Source of the DNA: Marivirga arenosa
GTDB lineage: Bacteria > Bacteroidota > Bacteroidia > Cytophagales > Cyclobacteriaceae
NCBI RefSeq assembly: GCF_030503895.2
Contig: NZ_CP129970.2
Location: forward strand, 3,519,001-3,583,000
Reading direction: 5' to 3'
Length of the DNA stretch: 64,000 nucleotides
Positions within the stretch are counted from its first letter, which is position 1, and every line of letters starts with the position of its first letter. The position numbers and the translations under genes are program-made. The notes beneath the pieces were generated by a model that ran no database searches, was not told where the DNA came from, and worked only from the letters and a program-made list of their open reading frames with translations. Shown one piece after another: positions 17,052 to 26,170 of this stretch.

Positions 17052-18014
17052 ATGATAAGTATTAAACCAGATTTCTGTGACTTAAGTTTTGCCAATGACG
17101 AACTGCTGGGAATAGAAGATTATGAAAGCAGCAAGGCAAGATGGTGTTCCGGCTGCGGAGCTCATACTATTTTACACAATGTTCAACAACTTTGCAGAGA
17201 TGAACAGCTTCCACCCGAAAAAACTGTTTTTGTATCAGGAATAGGATGTAGTAGTAGATTTCCACATTATATGAAAACCTATGGCTTCCATGGATTACAC
17301 GGTAGAGCTCTTCCTGTTGCTGGTGGAATAAAGTTTAGAAGGCCAGATTTGAATGTCTTTGTTATCACCGGTGATGGAGATTGCTGTTCAATAGGGGCAG
17401 GGCATTGGGTGCATGCAATTCGATACAATATGAAAATGGTCGTTTTGCTTTTTGATAATTCAATATATGGTCTCACTAAAAAACAAACATCTCCTACAAG
17501 TCCATTAGGTATTCATACCAATACCCATCCGAGAGGATCAGTGTTGCCACCTATTCATCCAATTCAATCTACCTTGGGCTTCTCTAATGTCTCTTTTGTA
17601 GCCCAAACAGTAGACTGGAAACCTGCACACTTATATGCTACCCTTAAAAAAGCATATGATCATCCAGGTTTAGCATTTGTACGAATCGTTCAACGCTGCC
17701 CAATATGGATGAAGGACAGTTATGAACCAGTTGTAAAAGATCCCAATGCCATAACGCTTTTACAACACGAAAATGGAATTGTTATCGATAGTAAAGCGAC
17801 TCAAAAGTTTCATAATTTAAAAGAACATGATCCTTCGAATTTAATTAAAGCAAGAGAATTAGTAGAAACAACAAAAGATACCACACCAATTGGGTTATTT
17901 TATCAAAATAAAGAAGCCACTAGATATGATGAATACGGTGCCCATAATATGGGAATTTCAGCCGAGGATAAAACCGAAGCTATCAATACATTGATGGATA
18001 AATATGCGATATAA
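17052..18014 (+). CDS. korB: 2-oxoacid:ferredoxin oxidoreductase, beta subunit
   Basis: A 320-aa thiamine-diphosphate subunit. It shows WCSGCGAH (C32, C35), GIGCSSR and QRCP, which together ligate one [4Fe-4S] cluster, plus the thiamine/Mg motif ITGDGDCCSIG (D108) and FDNSIYGLTKKQ. The translation starts at ATG 17052, 3 bp after korA. The next gene starts 10 bp after this stop. All catalytic elements look intact, in contrast to the downstream NifJ-like protein. Confidence 0.92.
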   Translation: MISIKPDFCDLSFANDELLGIEDYESSKARWCSGCGAHTILHNVQQLCRDEQLPPEKTVFVSGIGCSSRFPHYMKTYGFHGLHGRALPVAGGIKFRRPDLNVFVITGDGDCCSIGAGHWVHAIRYNMKMVVLLFDNSIYGLTKKQTSPTSPLGIHTNTHPRGSVLPPIHPIQSTLGFSNVSFVAQTVDWKPAHLYATLKKAYDHPGLAFVRIVQRCPIWMKDSYEPVVKDPNAITLLQHENGIVIDSKATQKFHNLKEHDPSNLIKARELVETTKDTTPIGLFYQNKEATRYDEYGAHNMGISAEDKTEAINTLMDKYAI

Positions 18015-18024
18015 ATGAATTAAA

Positions 18025-19818
18025 ATGGAAAACATAGAAAATACAGTTCATGAAAATTCTTTCCATTTAAAAAAGACTAGCACTGCTCCTGAGCAGGAAA
18101 TGAAAGACTTTTGGAAGGATTTAAGGCATTTTTATCGTACAGCTGAAAAAAATGATGAAGAGCTGAACTCTAAAACTTATCATGCTGCTTTACAGGATGT
18201 TATACAGAAAGAATCCGCTTATCCCTATAAGATCATTGAAAATCACAAAGAGATCATTTTAGAAGAGGAAGAAAACATGCCTTTGTTTATGCTAGATTTT
18301 ATTATGTCTAGCTATCAAATACAAAATAGAAAGAAATTTAAAGAAGATGTAAAAAGAGTAATAGAAGTATTAAAAACTATTTTAGATGTTGACAGCAAGA
18401 GTAGTCAGATACTAAAATTAAAAGAAAATTATGGTTTTGCCGCTGAGATGATAGCATTTGAAAAAATGGTGGATTTGTTACCGAAATCGGCCAAATCTGA
18501 CTTATCAAAAAGTAGAATTCAACGCTTAAAATCCATTCTAAATGATTTACAAAAGTTTAACAACTTTATTGAAAAACAACATGGAATAGTGGTTTATGAA
18601 AAAGCGCTGAAGACTGTAATAGAAAAGAATTTACTATTTAAAGGTGTCAGAACAATTGAGGCTAAAACAAATGCATTTGAGTTAACCGAAGATTTATTTA
18701 AGCATGAAATAAGGTCCTTTACAATTTTAATGAAGGCCTTTAAAATGGCTCAATTAGAAATTGAAGATGAATACGAAGAAGAGTTTCATGATGATTATTT
18801 CGAACATTTTGATTGGCATCATTTACAAGAGGATGAATTAAGATTATTTGTTCCTATTCTTTGCATTACTGATCAAAAATATCTTAACAACCATTTAACA
18901 TCATTCGGAAAAATGATGGCGGTTAATCACCCCGTTAATGTGGTGATTATCAATCAAGAATTAGTATCAGAACCTAACCCACAGCTTAAATGGGTAGATT
19001 CATCTTATAAATTTCGACAAGAAATAGCCGCTTTAGCCATTGCCCAAAGAAATATTTTTACATTCCAAAGTACAATAGCAGAACCTGCACTTCTATACGA
19101 AGGGGTTAAAAAAGCTTTAGGTTCATATGCACCTTCTTTAATCCATATCAGTGTTCCTTCTAACGTGAGAATGACTACCCTAAGCAGAACACTTTTAGCC
19201 AATGCAGCCAATGCAGGGAGATACTTTCCGATGGTTCAATACGATCCTATAAAATTTAGCGAATGGGGCAGAAGGTTTTCTATTACATCTAATATCCAAC
19301 CGACAAATTTATGGCCTTCTTATAGCATAAGCATCAGATCTGAGGATGATGAGGTTCAAAATATTGAAATGAACTTTACTTATGCAGATTATAAAGCAAT
19401 ATTTCCTGAAAAAGTAAAAGAATTAATGATAATTCCAGCTGAATTTGAAACAGACCAATTAATTCCTGTTTCTGAATTTTTGGAAATGGACTTGAAAGAC
19501 CGATTTGAGAAGATACCATTTATATATTTGGCTGATGATAATCATGAATTATTCAAAGCTGCAGTTCCCTATGTTTGGATTTTATCTTGTCAGGAAAGAG
19601 CTGATTACTGGGCATTTCTTCAAGAATTAGCAGGCTTTAATAGTTATAAAGTACGTTTAGCGGTTGAAGAGAAGAACAAAGAGCTAAACGAAGTATTAGA
19701 AAAGGAAAAGAAAAAGCTAGAAGAAGATAGATTAAAAATCACGCAACAAGCGGAAGAAAAGGCAGTAGCTACAGCTGCTCAACGACTCGTTAATGCTCTT
19801 ATGGAAGGGGAGATTTAG
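18025..19818 (+). CDS. NifJ C-terminal-half paralogue lacking catalytic motifs (candidate pseudoenzyme)
   Basis: A 597-aa protein not recognisable as a standard family, but aligning by eye with the C-terminal part of the large NifJ in this window. Matching pairs are FEHFDWHHLQEDE / FTYFNWHQFTDEE, AQRNIFTFQSTIAE / AHRNTYVMQSSLAN, LWPSYSI / DWPSYEL, and SCQERADYWAFLQEL / SCEERRDFWIMLRDL. At the thiamine/Mg site, GGDG becomes ITDQ (D283 kept, glycines lost), and DTQVYSNTGGQ becomes NQELVSEPNPQ. The cluster cysteines are absent. An N-terminal helical region (about 1-265) and a coiled-coil tail (about 550-590) complete it. It follows korB by 10 bp and is probably co-transcribed. A structural or regulatory partner of NifJ or KorAB is the likeliest role; catalysis looks excluded. 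Confidence 0.75.
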   Translation: MENIENTVHENSFHLKKTSTAPEQEMKDFWKDLRHFYRTAEKNDEELNSKTYHAALQDVIQKESAYPYKIIENHKEIILEEEENMPLFMLDFIMSSYQIQNRKKFKEDVKRVIEVLKTILDVDSKSSQILKLKENYGFAAEMIAFEKMVDLLPKSAKSDLSKSRIQRLKSILNDLQKFNNFIEKQHGIVVYEKALKTVIEKNLLFKGVRTIEAKTNAFELTEDLFKHEIRSFTILMKAFKMAQLEIEDEYEEEFHDDYFEHFDWHHLQEDELRLFVPILCITDQKYLNNHLTSFGKMMAVNHPVNVVIINQELVSEPNPQLKWVDSSYKFRQEIAALAIAQRNIFTFQSTIAEPALLYEGVKKALGSYAPSLIHISVPSNVRMTTLSRTLLANAANAGRYFPMVQYDPIKFSEWGRRFSITSNIQPTNLWPSYSISIRSEDDEVQNIEMNFTYADYKAIFPEKVKELMIIPAEFETDQLIPVSEFLEMDLKDRFEKIPFIYLADDNHELFKAAVPYVWILSCQERADYWAFLQELAGFNSYKVRLAVEEKNKELNEVLEKEKKKLEEDRLKITQQAEEKAVATAAQRLVNALMEGEI

Positions 19819-19914
19819 AAGTCTTAAGTCAGAAGTTAGAAATATTGAGTTAGAATTTTGAAAATCTTCTATACAGATTTACAGAATTAACGCTTTGTAA
19901 TTCAATTATATATC

Positions 19915-19928
19915 ATGACATATATCAT
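19915..19928. promoter_or_regulatory. Crp/Fnr-type site upstream of the DUF2267 operon
   Basis: ATGAC-ATAT-ATCAT has one half-site like that at 3432 (TGAC) and one like those at 219 and 15092 (ATCA). It lies 74 bp before the DUF2267 gene, at about the same distance as the other three sites, within a 184-bp AT-rich gap. Confidence 0.5.
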
Positions 19929-20002
19929 CTATATTACTAATCTATATTAGAGTTTTTAGAGGGTAAGCTTTTTATATTAGTATATAATAAAAAGCTACGG
20001 AG

Positions 20003-20461
20003 ATGAAATTTGAAAAGTATACTCAAACCGCCAATAGCATTCTTAAAGAGATTGCGGAAGAACTAGGATTCCCAAACGATATTGACCTTTCTGGTAGAAT
20101 ATTAAGGGCTGTTTTACATACGTTAAGATCCCGACTAACTATACAGGAGTCATTCCAATTAATGGCACAACTCCCAATGTTATTAAAAGCGATATACGTT
20201 GAAGGCTGGAAATATCAAGAAAAACCTACTAGAATTAAAAATATAGGTGAATTTATTAGGGAAGTAATTCATGAAGACCAACCCTTAGGACATCATGATA
20301 TCAGAACTGTAAAAGATGGCGAAAATGTTATCCGTACAGTTTTTAAAGTAATCAGAAACCATGTTAGTGAAGGAGAAATTACTCATATTATCATGAGCAT
20401 GCCCGCTGAATTACGCCCATTGTGGGGACTAAAAGACAAAATGCAAACGGCTAGTCCATAG
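20003..20461 (+). CDS. DUF2267 protein
   Basis: A 152-aa soluble protein matching DUF2267. It has an amphipathic helix repeat: ILRAVLHTLRSRLTIQESFQLMAQLPMLLKA, described here in parts as residues about 30-60, and VFKVIRNHVSEGEITHIIMSMP near 110-135. The biochemical role of the family is unknown; members often accompany stress or hypoxia genes, which agrees with the upstream Crp/Fnr-type site. It is followed after 22 bp by the GCS2-CBS gene. Confidence 0.8.
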   Translation: MKFEKYTQTANSILKEIAEELGFPNDIDLSGRILRAVLHTLRSRLTIQESFQLMAQLPMLLKAIYVEGWKYQEKPTRIKNIGEFIREVIHEDQPLGHHDIRTVKDGENVIRTVFKVIRNHVSEGEITHIIMSMPAELRPLWGLKDKMQTASP

Positions 20462-20483
20462 AAAAATTTCAAATTCATTAAAA

Positions 20484-22358
20484 ATGGGAGATAATAAAGT
20501 CATTAGTACCGAAAATATTTCAGCTAGAAATAAATTTATGCGACAGCTTTTGAATGATATTGAATCATTGGAATACATGTTGAAGCATAAGTTAATAGAA
20601 GATGATAAAATCCGAATAGGTGCTGAACAAGAGTTTTTCCTTGTTAACGAGCAATGGAGACCATATTTCGAATATGAATATATTCTGAAAGCACTTGATG
20701 ACCCCCATTATACAACTGAAATGACTCGTTACACCTTAGAAATCAATGCAGACCCAATTGAAGCTAAGGATAACTGCTTAACCAAAATGCATGAACAATT
20801 AAATGACCTATTATATAAGGCTAATAATGTAGCGGGACAATATAAGGCTAAGGTCATTCTTACTGGAATTCTTCCCACGATCAGAATGAATGAGATAACA
20901 CTAGAGCATATGACACCGATCATGCGTTATTATGCTCTTAATGAGCGTACAAAAGAATTACGTGGTGAAGATTTTAGTCTGCATATAAAGGGCGTTGATG
21001 AACTAACAGTTTTACATGATACCATAGTTTTTGAAGGTTGTAATGCTAGCTTTCAAACTCATCTTCAAATAGCGCCTGATGATTTTATTTCAAGTTATAA
21101 TTGGGCTCAAACCATTGCAGCACCAGTATTAGCAATAAGTGCTAATTCTCCTTTACTAATGGGCCGTGAGTTATGGAATGAAACTCGAATAGCCTTATTT
21201 CAACAAAGTATAGATACAAGAGCAACATCATATGCTTTACATGAGAAAGAATCACGAATTTCATTCGGTCATAAATGGGCCAGCGGCTCTGTAGTAGATA
21301 TTTTTAAGGATGATATCGCAAGGCATAAGGTTATGCTGGCTAAAGCCATTAAAAATAATTCTATCAACATTTTGGAAAGGGGTGGAGTTCCAAAACTTGA
21401 AGCGTTAAAAGTTCACAACAGTACTATATATCATTGGAATAGAGCTTGTTATGGATTAAGTGATGGCAAACCTCATCTAAGAATTGAAAACAGATACCTT
21501 CCCGCTGGTCCTTCTACTGATGATGAAATTGCAAACCTAGCCTTCTGGGTAGGCTTAATGGCAGGCAGACCTTCAAAATTTGATGATATGCCAAGTATTA
21601 TGGATTTTAAAGATGTCAAAGCTAATTTTTGGAAAGCTGCTAGATATGGAAAAGATTCTGTAATTTCTTGGGAAAATAAAGACCTTCAAGTAAATGAATT
21701 AATACTTGAAAAACTGATTCCAATTGCTCTCTATGGTTTGCAAAAACTTGATATTGACGAAGCAGATATTCAAAAATATATTAACATAATTAAAAACAGG
21801 GTAAATGGTCAAAACGGAGTGCAATGGCAAATTTCCAATTTTCGTAGACTGCGACAACAATACAAACTAGATGACTCCTTAAAAACACTTACCAGTTCTA
21901 TTTACCAGAATCAACAGAAAAATATTCCAATACACAAATGGCAACCTATTAATGAAATTTGTTGCACGCATAAAAATGCTATCACGGTTGGCAGTATCAT
22001 GTCTACTAAACTTTTCTTGGTAGAAGATACTGACTTAGCAGATCTAGCAACAAACATAATGCGCTGGAATAACATTCATCATCTACCTGTTGAAAACAGT
22101 AGTGGTCAATTAGTTGGGCTTCTTACATGGTCGCATATGACGAAAAGGTATCCTAAGAAGCGTAATGAAAAAGAAGTAGTATCAGACATAATGGTAACTG
22201 AGCCATTCACTGTTCATTCAGATACATCTATCAAAGAAGCCATGAATATTATGAAAAAACATGGTTATGGATGTTTACCAGTTGTTGAAAAAGATAAATT
22301 AGTTGGAATCATTACTAATACTGACCTAATTCCATTTAGCAATGACAAGCATTTCTGA
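20484..22358 (+). CDS. Glutamate--cysteine ligase family 2 (GCS2)-like protein with two C-terminal CBS domains
   Basis: A 624-aa fusion. The first about 450 residues resemble GCS2 carboxylate-amine ligases (RIGAEQEFFLV, TLEINADPIEAKDN, HLRIENRYLPAGPS with the acidic and arginine residues of the ATP/Glu site). Two CBS modules follow (about 505-560, VGSIMSTKLFLVEDTDLADLA; about 568-624, VSDIMVTEPFTVHSDTS), suggesting control by adenine nucleotides. GCS2 enzymes join glutamate to an amine; the exact product is not deducible here. The downstream AstE-like gene overlaps its end by 17 bp, so the two are translationally coupled and may act on related amide bonds. Confidence 0.8.
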   Translation: MGDNKVISTENISARNKFMRQLLNDIESLEYMLKHKLIEDDKIRIGAEQEFFLVNEQWRPYFEYEYILKALDDPHYTTEMTRYTLEINADPIEAKDNCLTKMHEQLNDLLYKANNVAGQYKAKVILTGILPTIRMNEITLEHMTPIMRYYALNERTKELRGEDFSLHIKGVDELTVLHDTIVFEGCNASFQTHLQIAPDDFISSYNWAQTIAAPVLAISANSPLLMGRELWNETRIALFQQSIDTRATSYALHEKESRISFGHKWASGSVVDIFKDDIARHKVMLAKAIKNNSINILERGGVPKLEALKVHNSTIYHWNRACYGLSDGKPHLRIENRYLPAGPSTDDEIANLAFWVGLMAGRPSKFDDMPSIMDFKDVKANFWKAARYGKDSVISWENKDLQVNELILEKLIPIALYGLQKLDIDEADIQKYINIIKNRVNGQNGVQWQISNFRRLRQQYKLDDSLKTLTSSIYQNQQKNIPIHKWQPINEICCTHKNAITVGSIMSTKLFLVEDTDLADLATNIMRWNNIHHLPVENSSGQLVGLLTWSHMTKRYPKKRNEKEVVSDIMVTEPFTVHSDTSIKEAMNIMKKHGYGCLPVVEKDKLVGIITNTDLIPFSNDKHF

Positions 22359-23541
22359 AGATATCATGCCGCAAGTTTCCACCGAAAGATTAATTACTCA
22401 TATTGAAGGAAATAATCAAGGACCAATAGTTGTATTCTTAGCAGGTATACATGGCAATGAACCTTCAGGAGTTTTTGCCTTAGAAAGGCTTAGTCAAAAA
22501 CTAGTTGGTAATGAAAAAAACATTAGTGGAAATATTTATGCATTAAGAGGAAATATAAATGCTTTGGAGAAAGGAATTCGTTTTGAGAAAGAAGACCTAA
22601 ACCGTTTATGGACTAAAAGCAGAATGCAAGCTTTGAATCAAAAGCATGTCTTTATTAGCAACCCAGATCAGGCAGAACAACAAGATTTATATGAAAATCT
22701 TATGAGTATAATTAATCGTCATGAAGGTCCTTTTTATTTTATGGATTTACATACTACCTCATCCCATACTATTCCATTTATTACATTGAATGATACCATA
22801 CTTAATAGAAAATTTACCAGACAATTTCCAATGCCCATTATTTTAGGGATAGAAGAATATTTAAAAGGACCCGCCTTAAGCTATATTAATGAATTAGGCT
22901 ACGTTGCTTTTGGTTTTGAGGCAGGTCAACATGATGAAAAACAATCGGTAGATAATCACGAAGCCTTTGCTTATGTAAGCTTAGTTTTGACAGGAGTCCT
23001 ACCAGAGACTAAGCTTTTTCACCGCTATATGCAGAGGTTAAAAAAAGCAACGAGAGGAATTGGAGGCTTTTATGAAATTTTCTACCGTCATGAAATTCAG
23101 CAGGAGGAAGAATTTATTATGCGACCAGGATTCGTGAATTTTCAAACCGTAAGGAAAAATGCCTATTTAGCAGAAAGCATTAACGAAGGAATATATGCAC
23201 CTCATGAATCAAGAGTATTAATGCCGCTATACCAAACGCAAGGTGAGGATGGATTCTTTTTAATCCGTAAAATTGCGCCAATATATTTACACATATCAGC
23301 GATTCTTCGTAAGCTTAGGATGGATCATTTACTAACCTTATTACCAGGTGTTAGCTGGCAAACCAAAGCGAAAGAAGGATTGAAAATCAACTTAAGAATA
23401 GCACGCTTTTTTGCTAAACCAATATTCCACTTGCTAGGCTACAGAAGTGTTGAAATTGGAGACCACTATTTGTTTGCAAATAGTAGAGAAAAAGCCTCCA
23501 GAGATAAAGAGTATAAATTTGCTAAATGGAATTATAAATAA
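22342..23541 (+). CDS. Succinylglutamate desuccinylase/aspartoacylase-family zinc hydrolase
   Basis: A 399-aa AstE/AspA-like metallohydrolase. The zinc motif HGNEPSG (H37, E40 in this numbering) lies in LAGIHGNEPSGVFAL, and a further family block is MDLHTTSSHTIPF. Members cleave N-acyl amino acids. An ATG at 22366 (MPQVSTERL) is an equally plausible start that would avoid most of the 17-bp overlap with the GCS2-CBS gene. Pairing a GCS2 ligase with an AstE-like hydrolase implies a shared small amide or peptide metabolite, but its identity is unknown. Confidence 0.82.
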   Translation: MTSISEDIMPQVSTERLITHIEGNNQGPIVVFLAGIHGNEPSGVFALERLSQKLVGNEKNISGNIYALRGNINALEKGIRFEKEDLNRLWTKSRMQALNQKHVFISNPDQAEQQDLYENLMSIINRHEGPFYFMDLHTTSSHTIPFITLNDTILNRKFTRQFPMPIILGIEEYLKGPALSYINELGYVAFGFEAGQHDEKQSVDNHEAFAYVSLVLTGVLPETKLFHRYMQRLKKATRGIGGFYEIFYRHEIQQEEEFIMRPGFVNFQTVRKNAYLAESINEGIYAPHESRVLMPLYQTQGEDGFFLIRKIAPIYLHISAILRKLRMDHLLTLLPGVSWQTKAKEGLKINLRIARFFAKPIFHLLGYRSVEIGDHYLFANSREKASRDKEYKFAKWNYK

Positions 23542-23683
23542 TTAACTTCTAGAAATAACCATTCTCCTTTACAACCATCTTCTACTCATTGAATATGTAA
23601 ACCATCTAAGGCATTAAAGTATCATAGAATGTATGTCCTGCCATAAATTATTTTATATTTGATAGCTAAGAAGATATAAATCT

Positions 23684-25132
23684 ATGGAAAATAAGCTGTA
23701 TGATGTTTTAATTATTGGTGCTGGAATTTCTGGAATTGGAATGGGATATTGGCTAAATAAAAAATGTCCGGAAAAGAATTATAAAATTTTAGAAGCTAGA
23801 AATAAAATTGGGGGCACTTGGTCATTGTTTCAATATCCTGGAGTTCGCTCAGATTCTGATATGTTTACTTTCGGCTATAGATTTAAACCGTGGAATGATC
23901 CTCAATCTATCTCAAGCGGATACAAAATATTAAAATACCTTAAAAGCACCACTGCAGAAAATAATATCGATGACAACATTCTGTTTAATCATAAAATGAC
24001 CACTGCCAATTGGTCTGATGAAGCAAAATGCTGGGAGCTGAAGGTAGAAACTAAAGAAGGAAATTTAACCTATACATGTAAATTTTTGAGTATCTGTACT
24101 GGCTATTATGATTATAAGGAATCCTATAGACCGACTTTTGAAAATGAAAATGATTTTGAAGGCAAAATTGTAGTTCCTCAATTTTGGCCAAAAGATTTAG
24201 ATTATACAGGAAAAAAGGTGGCCATTGTAGGTAGTGGAGCTACCGCTGTAACCTTAGTACCCTCTATGGTTAAAGGGGGAGCTGAACATGTTACCATGAT
24301 TCAAAGATCTCCCACCTACATTATGAATCTGCCCAACAGGAATCAGATGTTTATTAGCCTGAAAAATTACATCTCATTAAAATGGGCATATAAAGTTACC
24401 AGATGGAAGAACATTGCCTTACAAATGTTATCATTTGGTCTATCCAGAGTATTTCCCAAATGGATGAAAGGCATGCTGATGAAAGCTGCTGCAAAGCAAT
24501 TACCAGAAGGATATCCTGTCGATAAACACTTCAATCCAACTTATAATCCTTGGGATCAGAGGCTCTGTGTCGTGCCTGATGGTGATCTATTTAGTGTTAT
24601 AAAAGAAGGAAAAGCAAGTGTAGCCACCGATCAAATTTCGCATTTTACTAAAACAGGTATTTCATTAAAATCAGGAGATCAAATTGATGCTGATATTATC
24701 GTATTAGCAACAGGACTTAAAGTGCAACTTCTAGGAGGGGCAGCACTTAGTGTGAATGGTGAACTCGCTAAAATAAATCAATCAATGATCTATAAGGGCA
24801 TGATGGTCAGCAATATACCAAATCTTATTTATGCTTTTGGTTATACAAATGCTTCATGGACTTTGAAAGTTGATTTAACAGCGAATTATCTTTGTAAGCT
24901 TTTGAAGTATATGGACAAACACTCCTATGAAGTAGTGATACCACACGAAGAAAACGCTGCTTCAAATGAAAGCTTCTTAAATTTGAATTCAGGTTACATT
25001 GAAAGAGCAAAAGAGATTCTTCCAAAGCAGGGTAAAAGAAGACCATGGAGGGTATATCAAAGCTATTTAGTGGACATGCTAGCCACTCGTTTTGGTAAAG
25101 TAAAAGATAAGGCACTTCAGTTTGAGAAATAA
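23684..25132 (+). CDS. FAD-dependent monooxygenase (FMO/Baeyer-Villiger type) with altered fingerprint
   Basis: A 482-aa flavoprotein with two Rossmann motifs: VLIIGAGISGIGMG (FAD, residues 5-18) and VAIVGSGATAVTLVPSM (NADPH, around 180). The Baeyer-Villiger fingerprint FxGxxxHxxxWP appears as FEGKIVVPQFWP: the key histidine is replaced by valine while the tryptophan is kept. It may therefore be an FMO-like oxygenase with changed activity, or an inactive relative. A kinase-like gene and an IMPase-family gene follow on the same strand. Confidence 0.82.
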   Translation: MENKLYDVLIIGAGISGIGMGYWLNKKCPEKNYKILEARNKIGGTWSLFQYPGVRSDSDMFTFGYRFKPWNDPQSISSGYKILKYLKSTTAENNIDDNILFNHKMTTANWSDEAKCWELKVETKEGNLTYTCKFLSICTGYYDYKESYRPTFENENDFEGKIVVPQFWPKDLDYTGKKVAIVGSGATAVTLVPSMVKGGAEHVTMIQRSPTYIMNLPNRNQMFISLKNYISLKWAYKVTRWKNIALQMLSFGLSRVFPKWMKGMLMKAAAKQLPEGYPVDKHFNPTYNPWDQRLCVVPDGDLFSVIKEGKASVATDQISHFTKTGISLKSGDQIDADIIVLATGLKVQLLGGAALSVNGELAKINQSMIYKGMMVSNIPNLIYAFGYTNASWTLKVDLTANYLCKLLKYMDKHSYEVVIPHEENAASNESFLNLNSGYIERAKEILPKQGKRRPWRVYQSYLVDMLATRFGKVKDKALQFEK

Positions 25133-25198
25133 TAATTATTGACTTGGTATTAGATTGCAGTTTGGCATCTCATGAAAAAATAAGAGCTTTGAATTGAT

Positions 25199-26170
25199 AT
25201 GTTAAACTTAAAAAAAGAAATTCTAAGAGTTACTTCTGCTTCAAATATTTTAGAAACTCAATCGGTTCAAAATCTCTGGAGTGGGTATGGTGAAATAAAA
25301 CGTTACCAATTAGAAGAAGGTAAGTTTAAAAGTATAATTGCAAAACATATTCAACTCTCTGATGGTCAGCAGCACCCTAAAGGTTGGAACACCTCAAGTT
25401 CACATCAGCGTAAATTAAAATCATATCAAGTTGAAAGAGTTTGGTATCAAAATTATGCTCATTTAACTGATGAAAATTGTAGAGTTCCAAAGGCGTTGCA
25501 TTCAACTGAGACTGAAATGGAAATGCTTATAATAATGGAAGATTTGAATGAATCAGGATATCCTCACCGCCATAACCCAGATAATATTACACTTCCTAAT
25601 GTAAAAAGTTGCTTAAAGTGGCTGGCCAATTTTCATGCAAAATTCATGAATAATCCTGCAGAAGGGCTTTGGCCAATTGGAACCTATTGGCATTTAGACA
25701 CTCGTCCTGACGAATGGGATAAAATGAATAATCTTAGCTTAAAAAATACAGCTAAGGCTATAGATGAAAAATTGAATCAAGCTCAATATCAGACCATCAT
25801 TCATGGAGATGCAAAGCTAGCTAATTTTTGCTTCGGAAATAATAATAATGTGGCAGCAGTTGATTTCCAATATGTAGGCAAAGGCTGCGGAATGAAAGAT
25901 GTCGCCTATTTTATAAGCAGTTGTTTTGAGGAAGAGGAATGTGAAAAATACGAAGAAGAATTACTAGGGCATTATTTTAATGAGCTTGATAAAGCCTTAG
26001 ATAATACTTTGGATTTCAAATCATTAAAGTCAGAATGGCAAAAGTTATATAAATATGCTTGGGCTGATTTTTATCGCTTTTTAGATGGGTGGAGTCCTGG
26101 TCATTGGAAAATGCATGATTATAGCCAGCGTTTAACGCAAGAAGTATTAAGTGAATTGGATTTAAAATGA
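25199..26170 (+). CDS. Aminoglycoside/choline kinase-like small-molecule phosphotransferase
   Basis: A 323-aa protein with the catalytic loop HGDAKLANFCF (D in the Brenner-type HxDxxxxN motif, about residues 200-211) and the metal-binding VDFQYVGKG. This is the layout of APH/choline-kinase and ecdysteroid-kinase-like enzymes. The ATP-binding N-lobe is less clear. Its stop overlaps the next ATG by 4 bp (ATGA), coupling it to the phosphatase gene. The substrate is unknown; resistance to aminoglycosides is not implied. Confidence 0.75.
   Translation: MLNLKKEILRVTSASNILETQSVQNLWSGYGEIKRYQLEEGKFKSIIAKHIQLSDGQQHPKGWNTSSSHQRKLKSYQVERVWYQNYAHLTDENCRVPKALHSTETEMEMLIIMEDLNESGYPHRHNPDNITLPNVKSCLKWLANFHAKFMNNPAEGLWPIGTYWHLDTRPDEWDKMNNLSLKNTAKAIDEKLNQAQYQTIIHGDAKLANFCFGNNNNVAAVDFQYVGKGCGMKDVAYFISSCFEEEECEKYEEELLGHYFNELDKALDNTLDFKSLKSEWQKLYKYAWADFYRFLDGWSPGHWKMHDYSQRLTQEVLSELDLK

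Noticed and set aside
25199-26170. Aminoglycoside resistance gene
   Set aside because: Only the general kinase fold is visible; the family is broad and no resistance context exists.
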